A stretch of DNA of 64,000 nt, from assembly GCF_008123425.1 (NCBI RefSeq), contig NZ_VSSS01000050.1:62001-126000 (forward strand). The letters run 5' to 3'. This document shows, piece after piece, positions 54,086 to 62,355 of the stretch. Numbering within the stretch: position 1 is the first letter of the stretch; every line of letters begins with the position of its first letter. The DNA comes from Bradyrhizobium rifense. Lineage in GTDB: Bacteria > Pseudomonadota > Alphaproteobacteria > Rhizobiales > Xanthobacteraceae. Position numbers and translations under genes: made by a program. The notes under the pieces were generated by a model. That model was not told the origin of the DNA. It searched no databases and was given only the letters and a program-made list of their open reading frames with translations.

Positions 54086-54709
54086 GTGCAAAACAGACCG
54101 CCTGCCATGTTCATTGCCGACTCGCTTGGGCTCGATTTCCTCAATTCGATCGCGACGCCGGTCGATACGCCCGTCGACTGGATCGATGATGGCGATGGGC
54201 TGATCGACTGGCTGGGCCAGGCCAAGCTCGTTCCTCCTGACGAGCTCGATGCCATGAGAGCGCGCGCCTTGCCGGGCGAGCTGGACAAGGTCGCCGATCA
54301 GGCGCGCGCCTTGCGCGAATGGTTCAGAGGCTTCGTTCGCAAACATGCGGGCCGGCCGCTCACGGCGAACGCGCTGCACGAGCTCGGTCCGTTGAACAGC
54401 CTGTTGGAACGCGATGAAGCATTCCGGCAGATCGTGTCACGTCACGGCGAGAGCGGTGAGGGCCTCGCGCTGCAAAGGATGCGGCGCTGGCCATCATCCG
54501 GATCCCTGCTGCTGCCGATCGGCGAGGCGATGGCGAAGTTCGTCTGCGAGGAAGACTTTTCCGACGTGAAGGCATGCGAGGGCCATCACTGCACGATGCT
54601 GTTCGCCGACCACACGCGCAGGCGCGCGCGGCGATGGTGCATCATGGCGGTCTGCGGCAACCGCGCCAAGCAGGCCGCGCATCGCAGCCGGCTGAAGAGC
54701 AGACAGTGA
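54086..54709 (+). CDS. CGNR zinc-finger transcription regulator
   Basis: A 207-residue protein. The N-terminal half (about 8-110) resembles the ABATE ligand-like domain (FIADSLGLDFLNSIATP start). The C-terminal zinc finger reads DFSDVKACEGHHCTMLFADH then RRARRWCIMAVCGNRAKQAA; its Cys residues and the CGNR signature define the family. Such proteins act as transcription factors. The gene lies next to two palindromes and is divergent from the hydrolase gene. The ATG at 54086 was chosen; one at 54107 is possible. Confidence 0.88.
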   Translation: MQNRPPAMFIADSLGLDFLNSIATPVDTPVDWIDDGDGLIDWLGQAKLVPPDELDAMRARALPGELDKVADQARALREWFRGFVRKHAGRPLTANALHELGPLNSLLERDEAFRQIVSRHGESGEGLALQRMRRWPSSGSLLLPIGEAMAKFVCEEDFSDVKACEGHHCTMLFADHTRRRARRWCIMAVCGNRAKQAAHRSRLKSRQ

Positions 54710-54775
54710 TCGTTCAATAAGGCGAGACCCGGGCCCGGGTCTCTGGCCTCGCTCTCCGCCATCGGATCGCTGCGC

Positions 54776-55252
54776 TCAGTCCTCGGATGAGTCCGGCTTC
54801 ATGTCGCCGACGACCATGTCTCGCAAGGCGCCCCGCAGCGCGGCGACATTTTTCGCGCCGTTCAGTTGCTCGAATTCCCGCTGGGCGCGCTGCCAAAGCG
54901 GCGCGGCCTTGTCGTGAAGACGCCGCCCGGCATCGGTGAGTTCGATGAGGCGGCTTCTTCCATCGGTAGGCGAGGGCCGGATTCGGACCAGGCCGTCTCG
55001 CTCCAGAAAGCCGACCATCTTGCCCATTGCGGTACGCTCGATGTCGAGCTGCTCGGCGAGCGCATTGACGGCCGCGCTGCCGAGCTCGTTCAGCGCCGCC
55101 AAGGTGAGGAATTGCGTGATGCGCAGGCCTACCGGCTCGAGATGGGCATCATAGAAGCGCGAGATCTGACGGTTGGCCTTCCTCATGGCGGAGCAGTTGC
55201 ATTGATCGATTCCCAGAGGCTTGTTCACCGGCAACTTCTCCTTGTCCTTCAT
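54776..55252 (-). CDS. MarR-family transcription regulator
   Basis: A 158-residue winged-helix repressor. The middle has LRITQFLTLAALNELGSAAV (helix 1-2), LAEQLDIERTAMGKMVGFLE (recognition helix) and GLVRIRPSPTDGRSRLIELT (wing with the DxRxR motif). N-terminal cysteines in IDQCNCSAMRKA could sense oxidants, but that is a guess. Start at 55252 (MKDKEKLPVN). It is 55 bases downstream of the SDR gene on the same strand, so it probably belongs to that operon. Confidence 0.9.
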   Translation of the reverse strand: MKDKEKLPVNKPLGIDQCNCSAMRKANRQISRFYDAHLEPVGLRITQFLTLAALNELGSAAVNALAEQLDIERTAMGKMVGFLERDGLVRIRPSPTDGRSRLIELTDAGRRLHDKAAPLWQRAQREFEQLNGAKNVAALRGALRDMVVGDMKPDSSED

Positions 55253-55307
55253 GTCCGTCGAAGGCCCACGCCGCGAATATAAGCGCGGCGCGGGCGCAGC
55301 GATATTC

Positions 55308-56021
55308 TCAGAACCCGGACGGCGGGGTGATATAGCCGGGCTCCTCGGCCGCAAGCGTATTCTTCAGCACGGCCGTTCCCTTGTCGGCCATCACCTCGCT
55401 CTTGCCGGAGGCGAGCGCGTCATAGGTCTCGTTCACCACGTCTGCAGGGCTCGCTTTCGGCACGTCAATGCCGTTGGTCAGGTCGGTGTCCACGAACCCG
55501 ACATGCAGGCCGAGAACCTGGACGCCGCGCTCGCGCAAATGAAAGCGAAGCTGGTTGGTGTAGCTCCATGCTGCGGCCTTCGAGGCGGCATAGGGTGTCA
55601 AAATCGGCCGAGGCAGCCAGACGATGTCGGAGAGCACGTTGATGATGGCGGCGTCCGGCTTGGTCGACAAGATCGGCTCGAAGGCCTGTGTAACGCGCAC
55701 GACACCGTAATAGTTGGTATCGAACATACGGGCCGATTGTGCCGCGACGTCGGCCGACAGCGGGCCGTCGATCAGGGCGGCAATGCCGGCATTGTTGATC
55801 AGCACCGTCGTGTCGGCCGCCAACGCGGCGGCTGCGGTGATCGATGCCGGATCGGTGACGTCGATCTTGACCGGGATGATGCCGGGCTCATTGAAGCCGT
55901 CCGTCTTGCGCATACCTGCGTAGACTTTCGCGGCGCCGCGGCGACGTGCCTCGCGCGCAAATGCCAGGCCCAGGCCGCGATTGGCACCGGTGATGAAGAC
56001 GGTTGCGTTCTTGATGTCCAT
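55308..56021 (-). CDS. SDR-family oxidoreductase
   Basis: A 237-residue classical short-chain dehydrogenase: cofactor loop ITGANRGLGLAFA, NNAG in VLINNAGIAAL, and the active site YAASK in LTPYAASKAAAW, with Ser in NVLSDIV. All catalytic residues are present. The substrate is unknown. It lies between the NTF2-like gene and the MarR gene, all on the minus strand. Upstream gap 65 bases. Confidence 0.92.
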   Translation of the reverse strand: MDIKNATVFITGANRGLGLAFAREARRRGAAKVYAGMRKTDGFNEPGIIPVKIDVTDPASITAAAALAADTTVLINNAGIAALIDGPLSADVAAQSARMFDTNYYGVVRVTQAFEPILSTKPDAAIINVLSDIVWLPRPILTPYAASKAAAWSYTNQLRFHLRERGVQVLGLHVGFVDTDLTNGIDVPKASPADVVNETYDALASGKSEVMADKGTAVLKNTLAAEEPGYITPPSGF

Positions 56022-56085
56022 GGTGGTCTACCTTTCCAGATTCTGGTGCCAGGAGGCTTGTTCGTGCCGCTGGCCCATCTTCAAT

Positions 56086-56460
56086 TCAGAGAAAAAGATG
56101 TTCCGGCAGTCGTTTCGAAAGCCGTTCGCGCAGGCCCGCGGCAAGAGACAGCACTGCGCCGAGCGGGCTCATCCGCACGCTGACCCGCGGCACCGATCCG
56201 TCGGGATTGTGGTCGACGATGACGGCCGCGCTCAGCTTCTCGCCGCCCGTCAGAACGGCCTCGTATTCGAGAAACAGTCGCGAGCCGACGCTCTGAAGAA
56301 ATTTCGGCGTTTGCGACGCGTAGAAGGTTCCGACGGCATCGACGACGCGGCGGATGTCGTCGCGTCCAGTGACAGGACCGCGCAGCACGGAGCTGACCAA
56401 TTCGGCATCAGCAGTCAGGTCGTCCAGAAACGGGTGACGTTCGGCTTGTCGATGGGACAT
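56086..56460 (-). CDS. NTF2/SnoaL-like small protein
   Basis: A 124-residue protein (MSHRQAERHPFLDDLTADAE start) with the layout of the NTF2-like alpha+beta barrel: LVSSVLRGPVTGRDDIRRVV, SRLFLEYEAVLTGGEKLSAA and SVRMSPLGAVLSLAAGLRE. Members include SnoaL polyketide cyclases and ketosteroid isomerases, but many have no known reaction. The ATG at 56460 follows GAGG by seven bases; a TTG two codons upstream is less likely. It lies between the NmrA and SDR genes in the same operon. Confidence 0.75.
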   Translation of the reverse strand: MSHRQAERHPFLDDLTADAELVSSVLRGPVTGRDDIRRVVDAVGTFYASQTPKFLQSVGSRLFLEYEAVLTGGEKLSAAVIVDHNPDGSVPRVSVRMSPLGAVLSLAAGLRERLSKRLPEHLFL

Positions 56461-56490
56461 TTTCAAACCTCAGGTTCGCTTCGATCGTGC

Positions 56491-57372
56491 TCAGGCAAAC
56501 ACGGCGCGGTTCTGCGCGATGAATTGTCGGACCGAGAGCGGCGGTGTTCCCGTGATCTTTTCGACGGCGTCGTTTGTGCCTGCGAAAATGCCGTCGCGAT
56601 AATTCTGGGCGACTTCGACCAGGTGCTGCACCAGGAATGGAGGAAACTTGTAGAGTTTCTCCATCTTCTCCTTGAACACCGCGATCGAAGTCGGCGCGTA
56701 TTCGATCTTGCTGCCGAGTACTTCGCTCATCTCAGCTGCGATCTCGGCGTGATTCATCTCCACCGGGCCGTGCAGCGGATAGATCTTGCCTTCGTGACCT
56801 TGCGGCTTGGCCAGGAGGTGGGCGATGACACGGCCCTGATCGTCGCTGGCGATCGGCGCGTGACGTCCGTTCTCAAACGGAAATTCGATCTTCTTCCTGG
56901 CCGAGATCTCCTTGCCGAAATGCGGGTAGACCAGCCAATCGGCAAAGAAGGTGGGACGCAGATGCGTGGTCGCGACACCCGACCAGTCGAATACCCGCTC
57001 CGAAACCCAGTGATCCTGCGCCGCATGGCTTGCCGATTCCCGGCGGGCCGAAATTTGCGACATGTTAACGATCGCGCTGACGCCGGCTTCCTTCGCGGCT
57101 TGGGCAAAATAGGCTGCTGCGCCGATGATGCCCGGCGCAATCGGATGAAGGAAATAGGCCGATTGGATGCCCTCCATGGCCGCGCGAATGGCATCGATAT
57201 CGGTGAAATCGCCGATGGCGATGTCGACGCCGCGCTGCCTCAGTGCAGCCGCCCGCTCGCCGTCTGAGCGCACATAGGCGCGCACCTTCTTGTCCATCTT
57301 GAGCAGCTCGTCGACGGCGGCTCCTCCGGTTCGTCCAGTCGCGCCGCTGACCAGAATGGTTGCTCCGCTCAT
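56491..57372 (-). CDS. NmrA-family NAD(P)-binding protein
   Basis: A 293-residue atypical SDR. The N-terminus ILVSGATGRTGGAAVDELLK has the NmrA/quinone oxidoreductase-type GxxGxxG loop; it lacks the classical YxxxK, which is normal here. QSAYFLHPIAPG and IVNMSQISAR are further family segments. Members sense NADP or reduce quinones (QorB-like). The ATG at 57372 follows AAGGAGCGG. A strong palindrome overlaps its promoter region, and a TetR gene lies just upstream. Confidence 0.85.
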   Translation of the reverse strand: MSGATILVSGATGRTGGAAVDELLKMDKKVRAYVRSDGERAAALRQRGVDIAIGDFTDIDAIRAAMEGIQSAYFLHPIAPGIIGAAAYFAQAAKEAGVSAIVNMSQISARRESASHAAQDHWVSERVFDWSGVATTHLRPTFFADWLVYPHFGKEISARKKIEFPFENGRHAPIASDDQGRVIAHLLAKPQGHEGKIYPLHGPVEMNHAEIAAEMSEVLGSKIEYAPTSIAVFKEKMEKLYKFPPFLVQHLVEVAQNYRDGIFAGTNDAVEKITGTPPLSVRQFIAQNRAVFA

Positions 57373-57390
57373 GACACCGCTCCTTTGTCT

Positions 57391-57442
57391 ATATAGGAGC
57401 ATGTGCTCCTATATGTGCGAAGATAGGCGCATATGCTCTTAA
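57391..57442. promoter_or_regulatory. Palindromic operator pair upstream of the NmrA operon
   Basis: A perfect 24-base palindrome has arms ATATAGGAGCA (57391-57401) and TGCTCCTATAT (57404-57414) around TG. A second, imperfect copy of its core lies at 57423-57442 (ATAGGCGCATATGCTCTTAA), 30 bases on and therefore on the same helix face. It sits 19 bases upstream of the NmrA start and downstream of the TetR gene. The TetR product is the best candidate binder. Confidence 0.75.
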
Positions 57443-57578
57443 GTCAACGCCTTTCTGTTAGCCTCCGGAGTGGGGCCGTTCACATCGCCGTGTGGTCGCT
57501 ACGCAGGTGCCGCCATGCGGCTTGCAGAGATGGCCGCCCGGGCCTGATGCGAAGGCGAGAGGTCGCAGGCGCGCCCTC

Positions 57579-58256
57579 TTATCGCTTCCTGACCAGCTTG
57601 AGCGGACCGCTGGTCCTTGGACTACGCGGCCTGCTCGTGGTGCTCTGCGCCTCGGGTGGCCTCAGGAAGCGGGCGAGCATCGTCCGGAGATGCTCGACGC
57701 TCTGCTTGATATCCAGCTTGGGATTGCGGATCGGCAACGCGCGGGATCCGTCGATGAGCGCGATGAGGATATTCGCCGTCGCATCCGGGTCCAGTCCCGC
57801 ATCCACGCGACCCTGGGCCTGTGCCTGGCGCAGGAAGTCGCCCCACAGGCGACGGAACGCATCGGTGTGCCGTTCGATGATCCTGGCGAATTCCGGATTG
57901 CGGGCAGCCTCCGCGAGAGCATCCAGATTGAGGATCTGGGCTGGGCGAAACCGCAGACTGGTTTGCTCGATATCGGCGAGCAGCGCCTCGATCACGTCGT
58001 CGGCAGCGAGAATCCTTTCAAACCGCTCCGCCGAGCGGGCCAGACCCAGATCGATCATCGCCTCGATGATCGCCTCCTTGCTCGGAAAGTAGTGATAGAG
58101 GTGGCCGGGGCTGATGCCGGCCTCGGCGCAGATGTCCGTCGTGCTGGCGCCGCGGAAGCCGTCCCTGATGAAGCAGCGGATCGCCGCGCCGAGGATCTCC
58201 TTGCGCTTCTGCTCATGCTTGACGGGGTCGACTTTCCTCAAACCAGACATCTCCAT
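57579..58256 (-). CDS. TetR-family transcription regulator
   Basis: A 225-residue TetR-type repressor. The N-terminal helix-turn-helix reads RKEILGAAIRCFIRDGFRGA followed by STTDICAEAGISPGHLYHYF and PSKEAIIEAMID, the standard TetR pattern. The C-terminal ligand domain resembles BetI-like members but the ligand is unknown. It lies upstream of the NmrA-NTF2-SDR-MarR set on the same strand, with a palindromic operator between. Gap 57373-57578 holds the operator and no other gene. Confidence 0.93.
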   Translation of the reverse strand: MEMSGLRKVDPVKHEQKRKEILGAAIRCFIRDGFRGASTTDICAEAGISPGHLYHYFPSKEAIIEAMIDLGLARSAERFERILAADDVIEALLADIEQTSLRFRPAQILNLDALAEAARNPEFARIIERHTDAFRRLWGDFLRQAQAQGRVDAGLDPDATANILIALIDGSRALPIRNPKLDIKQSVEHLRTMLARFLRPPEAQSTTSRPRSPRTSGPLKLVRKR

Positions 58257-58400
58257 TCACATTCGCCCCGTTTAGCACGACGATTTGCCACGAGAAAATC
58301 AAAATTAGAGAGTTCCATCTATTTATGTTGACGGATGTTGCGGGGCGTGAGAGTGATTATTAGAGCGATCTCTCTAATAAGCTGCCGGTGCGGGAGTGGA

Positions 58401-59297
58401 ATGATGCGCTTGCCACGGACGGTCCTGATGAGTGTGGCGCTGGCGCTGGCGCTGGGTGGCTGCGCGACCGCGCCGCTCGAGCAGGCAGGCTCGCTCAGGA
58501 GCTACGACCGGATGTCGGACGCGAACGGGCTGGTGACGCGATCCAAGATCCGCGTGAACAAGAAGGACGTGCTGGCGGCGAAGACGATCCGGATCGCATC
58601 GACCGTCTTTCCAGCGCGCGCCGATGTCCCCTTGACCGAAAAGGAACGGCGTCTGGTCGCCAACGCGATCAGCCGCGAGCTGTGTCTGCGCCTGAGCGAG
58701 CGTTTCCGCATCGTGGCGGCCGATGACGATGCCGACCTCACGGTGCAGGCGACGGTGACGCATGCCGCACCGACCAGTCCGACCGCCTCCGGCGCATCGC
58801 AAGCCCTGTCGATAGCGAAGACTGTTGCGCTTCCCGGCGTGCCTGTGCCGGTGCCGAGGCTTCCGGTCGGGCTCGGCAGCCTGTCGGTCGAGGCGGAAGC
58901 GCGCGACTTCGCCGGATTTCAGAAGGCGGCGATGGTCTGGGCGCGCAGCGCCAACTCCATCACGAACTCTGCGCGGGTCGCCAACGAGGGCGATGCATAC
59001 GATCTTGCCGCCGATTTCGGCGCCGACTTCGCCAAGCTGGTTACGACCGGAGACTCTCCGTTTGGTGGCATCCCTGCGCTGCCCCCGATCGAAAGCATTC
59101 CCGTGCGGTTCGGCGGCGCCCCCAAATACGTTGCGTGCGAGGCGTTCGGACGGTTTCCAGGCGTGACCGGCTTCGCGGGGGAGAAGCTCGGCCTGCCGCC
59201 AGGCTGGACGGATTCCGGTGCCAAGGAGAGTCCGGCCAACGGTCCGGCCGCGCCACCGGCGCACGAAGCGTCTCCGGAGCAGACGCTCACGCAATGA
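58401..59297 (+). CDS. DUF3313-type lipoprotein
   Basis: A 298-residue lipoprotein: signal peptide MMRLPRTVLMSVALALALGG with lipobox LGGC, then QAGSLRSYDRMSDANGLVTR, which I recognise as the DUF3313 start, ISRELCLRLSERFRIV and ADLTVQATVTHAAP. A Pro/Ala-rich tail ends the protein. The function of the family is not known to me. The ATG at 58401 has GGGAG upstream; upstream in-frame starts give no signal peptide. Confidence 0.8.
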   Translation: MMRLPRTVLMSVALALALGGCATAPLEQAGSLRSYDRMSDANGLVTRSKIRVNKKDVLAAKTIRIASTVFPARADVPLTEKERRLVANAISRELCLRLSERFRIVAADDDADLTVQATVTHAAPTSPTASGASQALSIAKTVALPGVPVPVPRLPVGLGSLSVEAEARDFAGFQKAAMVWARSANSITNSARVANEGDAYDLAADFGADFAKLVTTGDSPFGGIPALPPIESIPVRFGGAPKYVACEAFGRFPGVTGFAGEKLGLPPGWTDSGAKESPANGPAAPPAHEASPEQTLTQ

Positions 59298-59359
59298 CGA
59301 GGCTGCGCATCCAGCGACCTCCAAGCTCAACCTGTTTGTAACCGACCCGAGTCAACGAC

Positions 59360-59614
59360 ATGCCGACATCTGGAACACCTCGCCCGTCCCAACGCGCTTT
59401 GCGTCAAAGTGCAACGCGCGGCGATGTGCACGCGAGGAGCGTTCCCCTGTTCACGGCCGATGAGGCGTGGAGCCGAACCAGCGCGGATCGGCGCGCGGCC
59501 CTCGAGAAGGACGACCCGAACGCAATCCTCGAACCCGGCTTCTGGATAACGGCTCTGGTTGCGTTCCTGCCGACGGTCGCAGGCTGCCTCTATCTCTTCC
59601 TGACCCAGGGATGA
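59360..59614 (+). CDS. Small C-terminally anchored membrane protein, unknown
   Basis: An 84-residue product with a polar N-terminus (MPTSGTPRPSQRALRQSATR) and one C-terminal hydrophobic helix (GFWITALVAFLPTVAGCLYLFL). I do not recognise it. Support is moderate: its stop overlaps the next start as ATGA (59611-59614), the overlap typical of coupled genes, and the helix is well formed. Confidence 0.5.
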   Translation: MPTSGTPRPSQRALRQSATRGDVHARSVPLFTADEAWSRTSADRRAALEKDDPNAILEPGFWITALVAFLPTVAGCLYLFLTQG

Positions 59615-59994
59615 CACGCAGGTATCGAACGCGGCGCCGCGTATCCCCGCGTGCGTTGGCCGCTGTCTTGGCGCTATTGCTGGCGGGATGTGCGTCGAGC
59701 GCGAATCTGCCGCCTGCCTATCATCCTTCGCGTGCGCCGAGCGCCAAGGCGGTGCAGGAGGGCGTCAAGAAAGCGGCCACCGAGGCCAAGCTGACCGGAG
59801 GCCTCGAGATGTCAACCGTCCGTCACAGCGACCACGGGCCGGGATCGTATTTCGTCTGCCTGAGGCAGACAGGCCCATCGGCGGGCGGACGGCCTGCTTA
59901 TTCGGTTTTCTTCGACAATGACGAGTACAAGGGAATCCAGAGTTCGGTATTGTCCGAGGCGTGCGAAGCCGAATCATTGGTTCCGCTCAAGTGA
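59611..59994 (+). CDS. Small lipoprotein of unknown function
   Basis: A 127-residue protein with a basic start (MTRRYRTRRRVSPRALAAVL) and lipobox LLLAGC, so it is lipidated, probably at the outer membrane. The mature part (VKKAATEAKLTGGLEMSTVR, SYFVCLRQTG, GRPAYSVFFDNDEYKG) has two cysteines that may pair. Family unknown to me. ATGA overlap with the upstream gene. Confidence 0.7.
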   Translation: MTRRYRTRRRVSPRALAAVLALLLAGCASSANLPPAYHPSRAPSAKAVQEGVKKAATEAKLTGGLEMSTVRHSDHGPGSYFVCLRQTGPSAGGRPAYSVFFDNDEYKGIQSSVLSEACEAESLVPLK

Positions 59995-60139
59995 GGCCGG
60001 AATGTCGAATTGGTCAGAATGAGCGCCTCCGCTGATCGGCGCCACAGCCGCGGTTCCGTGCCCCAAAAACCACCCAATCAGGGGTCACTAAGCGCCGCGG
60101 TGGAGGCCTCTGCCTCCTGTGGCGGGACTGCAGGACTTG

Positions 60140-61081
60140 ATGATTGATCCAAGGCGACTTGTGGTGTTGGCGGCGCTTGCGCTGCTCGCCTTGAATCCCG
60201 GTATGGTTGCAGCTTCGCCCGCCAAGCCGAAGCCGGCTGCGATCCCGACGGTCGCGCCGCCACCTCCGCCGGCCGAGCCGCTGCCGCCGCCGAAAATCTA
60301 CCTGTTCCGCGGCGCCATGGGCCCATTCTTCTCGACCGGCATGGACCGGCTTAGCGAGAAGCTGACCAAGGCCGGCTTCTCCGCCGACGTCAACGAATTC
60401 ACCATCTGCCGGTGGATCGGCGATCGCGCCATCTCAAGCTACAAGGAATCGCCGGCGCCAATCGTGCTGATCGGCCATTCCATGGGTGGGCTGTGCTCGG
60501 TCATCATCTCCGAGATGGCGGCCAAGGAGAACATCCCGATCAGCCTCGTCATCACGATCGATCCCGCGCATGCGACCGATGACGTGCCGCTCAATGTCGA
60601 GCGCTTCATCAACATCTTTCTCTCCGACAGCGTGCTCGGCGGCGGCAATGTGGTCGCGGTGCCGGGCTTCCGTGGCCATTATGCGAGCTACGATCTGAAG
60701 GAAAACAGCCGCGTCTCGCACATCAACATCGAGAAGTCGGATGACATTCACCGCCAGATCGTCGACATGGTGACGCAGTTGCCGCGTATCCAGGCGCAGA
60801 GCCAGGGCGACGCCGTGCCGCTGCGCTATCTGGTGCCCGGGGATACGCTGGTCGAATTGTGGGATAGCGGCGTGCGTTTGCCGGTGCGCCGCGGCGACAC
60901 CATGGAGAGCATTGCAGCCGCCCATCGCGTGCCGCTTTGGACGCTCGCGCAGAGCAACTCGCTGCCCGAGAACGCGACGCTCACGCCGGGCCAGTCCATC
61001 ATCGTCCCGCGGCATTTGACGCCGCCGGACGCCGCGGCCGCGATGGCGGTGCCGCCGTCTCCGCCGGCTGGGCGGAAGTAG
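60140..61081 (+). CDS. Exported alpha/beta hydrolase with C-terminal LysM, paralogue 2
   Basis: A 313-residue protein: signal peptide (VVLAALALLALNPGMVAASP), a proline-rich spacer, an alpha/beta hydrolase-like domain with IYLFRGAMGPFFSTGMDRLS and IVLIGHSMGGLCSVIISEMA (GHSMG elbow), and a C-terminal LysM-like domain, RRGDTMESIAAAHRVPLWTL then NSLPENATLTPGQSIIVPRH. LysM would hold it on peptidoglycan or another GlcNAc polymer. It is a paralogue of the protein at 48400-49119. The ATG at 60140 was chosen because it starts the signal peptide; a GTG at 60119 is in frame. Confidence 0.78.
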   Translation: MIDPRRLVVLAALALLALNPGMVAASPAKPKPAAIPTVAPPPPPAEPLPPPKIYLFRGAMGPFFSTGMDRLSEKLTKAGFSADVNEFTICRWIGDRAISSYKESPAPIVLIGHSMGGLCSVIISEMAAKENIPISLVITIDPAHATDDVPLNVERFINIFLSDSVLGGGNVVAVPGFRGHYASYDLKENSRVSHINIEKSDDIHRQIVDMVTQLPRIQAQSQGDAVPLRYLVPGDTLVELWDSGVRLPVRRGDTMESIAAAHRVPLWTLAQSNSLPENATLTPGQSIIVPRHLTPPDAAAAMAVPPSPPAGRK

Positions 61082-61093
61082 GGGCTCTCTTCG

Positions 61094-61234
61094 CCTCTCC
61101 CCGCCAGCGGGGAGAGGCCGACGCGCGAAAGCGCGGCGGGTGAGGGGGACTCTCCGCGAGTCCGACTGTTACCGAATTTGAGGAGGCAGCCCCTCACCCC
61201 AACCCTCTCCCCGTAAGAACGGGGCGAGGGAGCA
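61094..61234. repeat. Compound dispersed repeat between convergent genes
   Basis: Contains CCTCTCCCCGC with GCGGGGAGAGG (61094-61117), then GGGTGAGGGGG matched by CCCCTCACCC, a GACTCTCCGCGAGTC hairpin, and CTCTCCCCGT with ACGGGGCGAG at the end. This is a widespread composite repeat of alphaproteobacterial genomes as I know them. It fills the 179-base gap between the LysM hydrolase gene and ttuC and probably ends both transcripts. Confidence 0.7.
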
Positions 61235-61260
61235 GACCATCATTGCCGTTGCCAAATCTA

Positions 61261-62334
61261 CTACACGTTCGAGCTGTGGATCGCGTCGATCACGGCGTCC
61301 GTTACTTCCTTCGTCGTCGCCTTGCCGCCGACATCAGGCGTCAGCACGCGGGCTGCACACACTTTCTCCACCGCCGCCATCAGCCGCGCGGCGGCATCCT
61401 TCTCGCCGAGATGCTCGAGCATCTGCACGCCGGTCCAGAACGTCGCGACGGGGTTGGCAATGCCTTTGCCGGTGATGTCGAAGGCCGAGCCGTGGATCGG
61501 CTCGAACATCGAGGGGAAGCGGCGCTGCGGATCGATGTTGCCGGTCGGCGCCACGCCGAGGCTTCCGGCCAGCGCGCCGGCGAGATCGGAGAGGATGTCG
61601 GCGTGGAGGTTGGTCGCCACGATGGTGTCGAGGCTCTTCGGATGCAGCGTCATGCGCACCGTCATGGCGTCGACCAGCATCTTGTCCCAGGTCACGTCGG
61701 GGAATTCGGTCGCGACCTCAGCCGCGATCTCGTCCCACATCACCATGCCGTGGCGCTGCGCGTTCGACTTGGTCACGACCGTCAGGAACTTGCGCGGACG
61801 CGACTGCGCCAGTTGGAATGCATAGCGCATGATGCGGGTGACGCCGACGCGGGTGAAGACCGCGACTTCCGTGCCGACCTCTTCCGGCAAGCCCCTGTGG
61901 GCGCGGCCGCCCATGCCGGCATATTCGCCTTCCGAATTCTCGCGCACGATCACCCAGTCGAGATCGCCGACGCCGACATTGCGCAGCGGCGAGGCGACGC
62001 CGGGCAAAATCTTGGTCGGCCGCACATTGGCGTATTGGTCAAAGCCCTGGCAGATCGGCAGGCGCAGGCCCCACAGCGTGATGTGGTCGGGCACGTCGGG
62101 CGCGCCGACCGCGCCGAAATAGATGGCGTCGAACTTCTTCAGCTCAGCGAGGCCGTCGGCCGGCATCATCACGCCGTGCTTCTTGTAATAGTCCGAACCC
62201 CAGTCGAACGTCTTGATGGTGAAGGCGATGTCGCCGCTGCGTTTTGCAAGTGCCTCCAGCACGCGAACGCCCGCCGAGATGACCTCGGGGCCGATGCCGT
62301 CGGCGGGGATCGCTGCAATCGAATGGGTGCGCAT
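61261..62334 (-). CDS. ttuC: Tartrate dehydrogenase/decarboxylase (D-malate dehydrogenase family)
   Basis: A 357-residue beta-decarboxylating dehydrogenase, NAD-dependent, acting on tartrate or D-malate. IAAIPADGIGPEVISAG is the N-terminal signature of the isopropylmalate/isocitrate family. WVIVRENSEGEYAGMGGR is the TtuC/DmlA form of the substrate loop, and the cofactor loop GSLGVAPTGNID and MFEPIHGSAFDI complete it. The adjacent ACS-type transporter and a LysR gene support a tartrate/malate role over leucine synthesis. The 21-base gap to the transporter implies one operon. Confidence 0.88.
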   Translation of the reverse strand: MRTHSIAAIPADGIGPEVISAGVRVLEALAKRSGDIAFTIKTFDWGSDYYKKHGVMMPADGLAELKKFDAIYFGAVGAPDVPDHITLWGLRLPICQGFDQYANVRPTKILPGVASPLRNVGVGDLDWVIVRENSEGEYAGMGGRAHRGLPEEVGTEVAVFTRVGVTRIMRYAFQLAQSRPRKFLTVVTKSNAQRHGMVMWDEIAAEVATEFPDVTWDKMLVDAMTVRMTLHPKSLDTIVATNLHADILSDLAGALAGSLGVAPTGNIDPQRRFPSMFEPIHGSAFDITGKGIANPVATFWTGVQMLEHLGEKDAAARLMAAVEKVCAARVLTPDVGGKATTKEVTDAVIDAIHSSNV

Positions 62335-62355
62335 GGGAGTGCTCCGTTTCAGATA

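Noticed and set aside
53839..54288. 149-codon minus-strand frame over the CGNR gene start
   Set aside because: Runs through the two operators and the CGNR coding start; serine/arginine-rich shadow.
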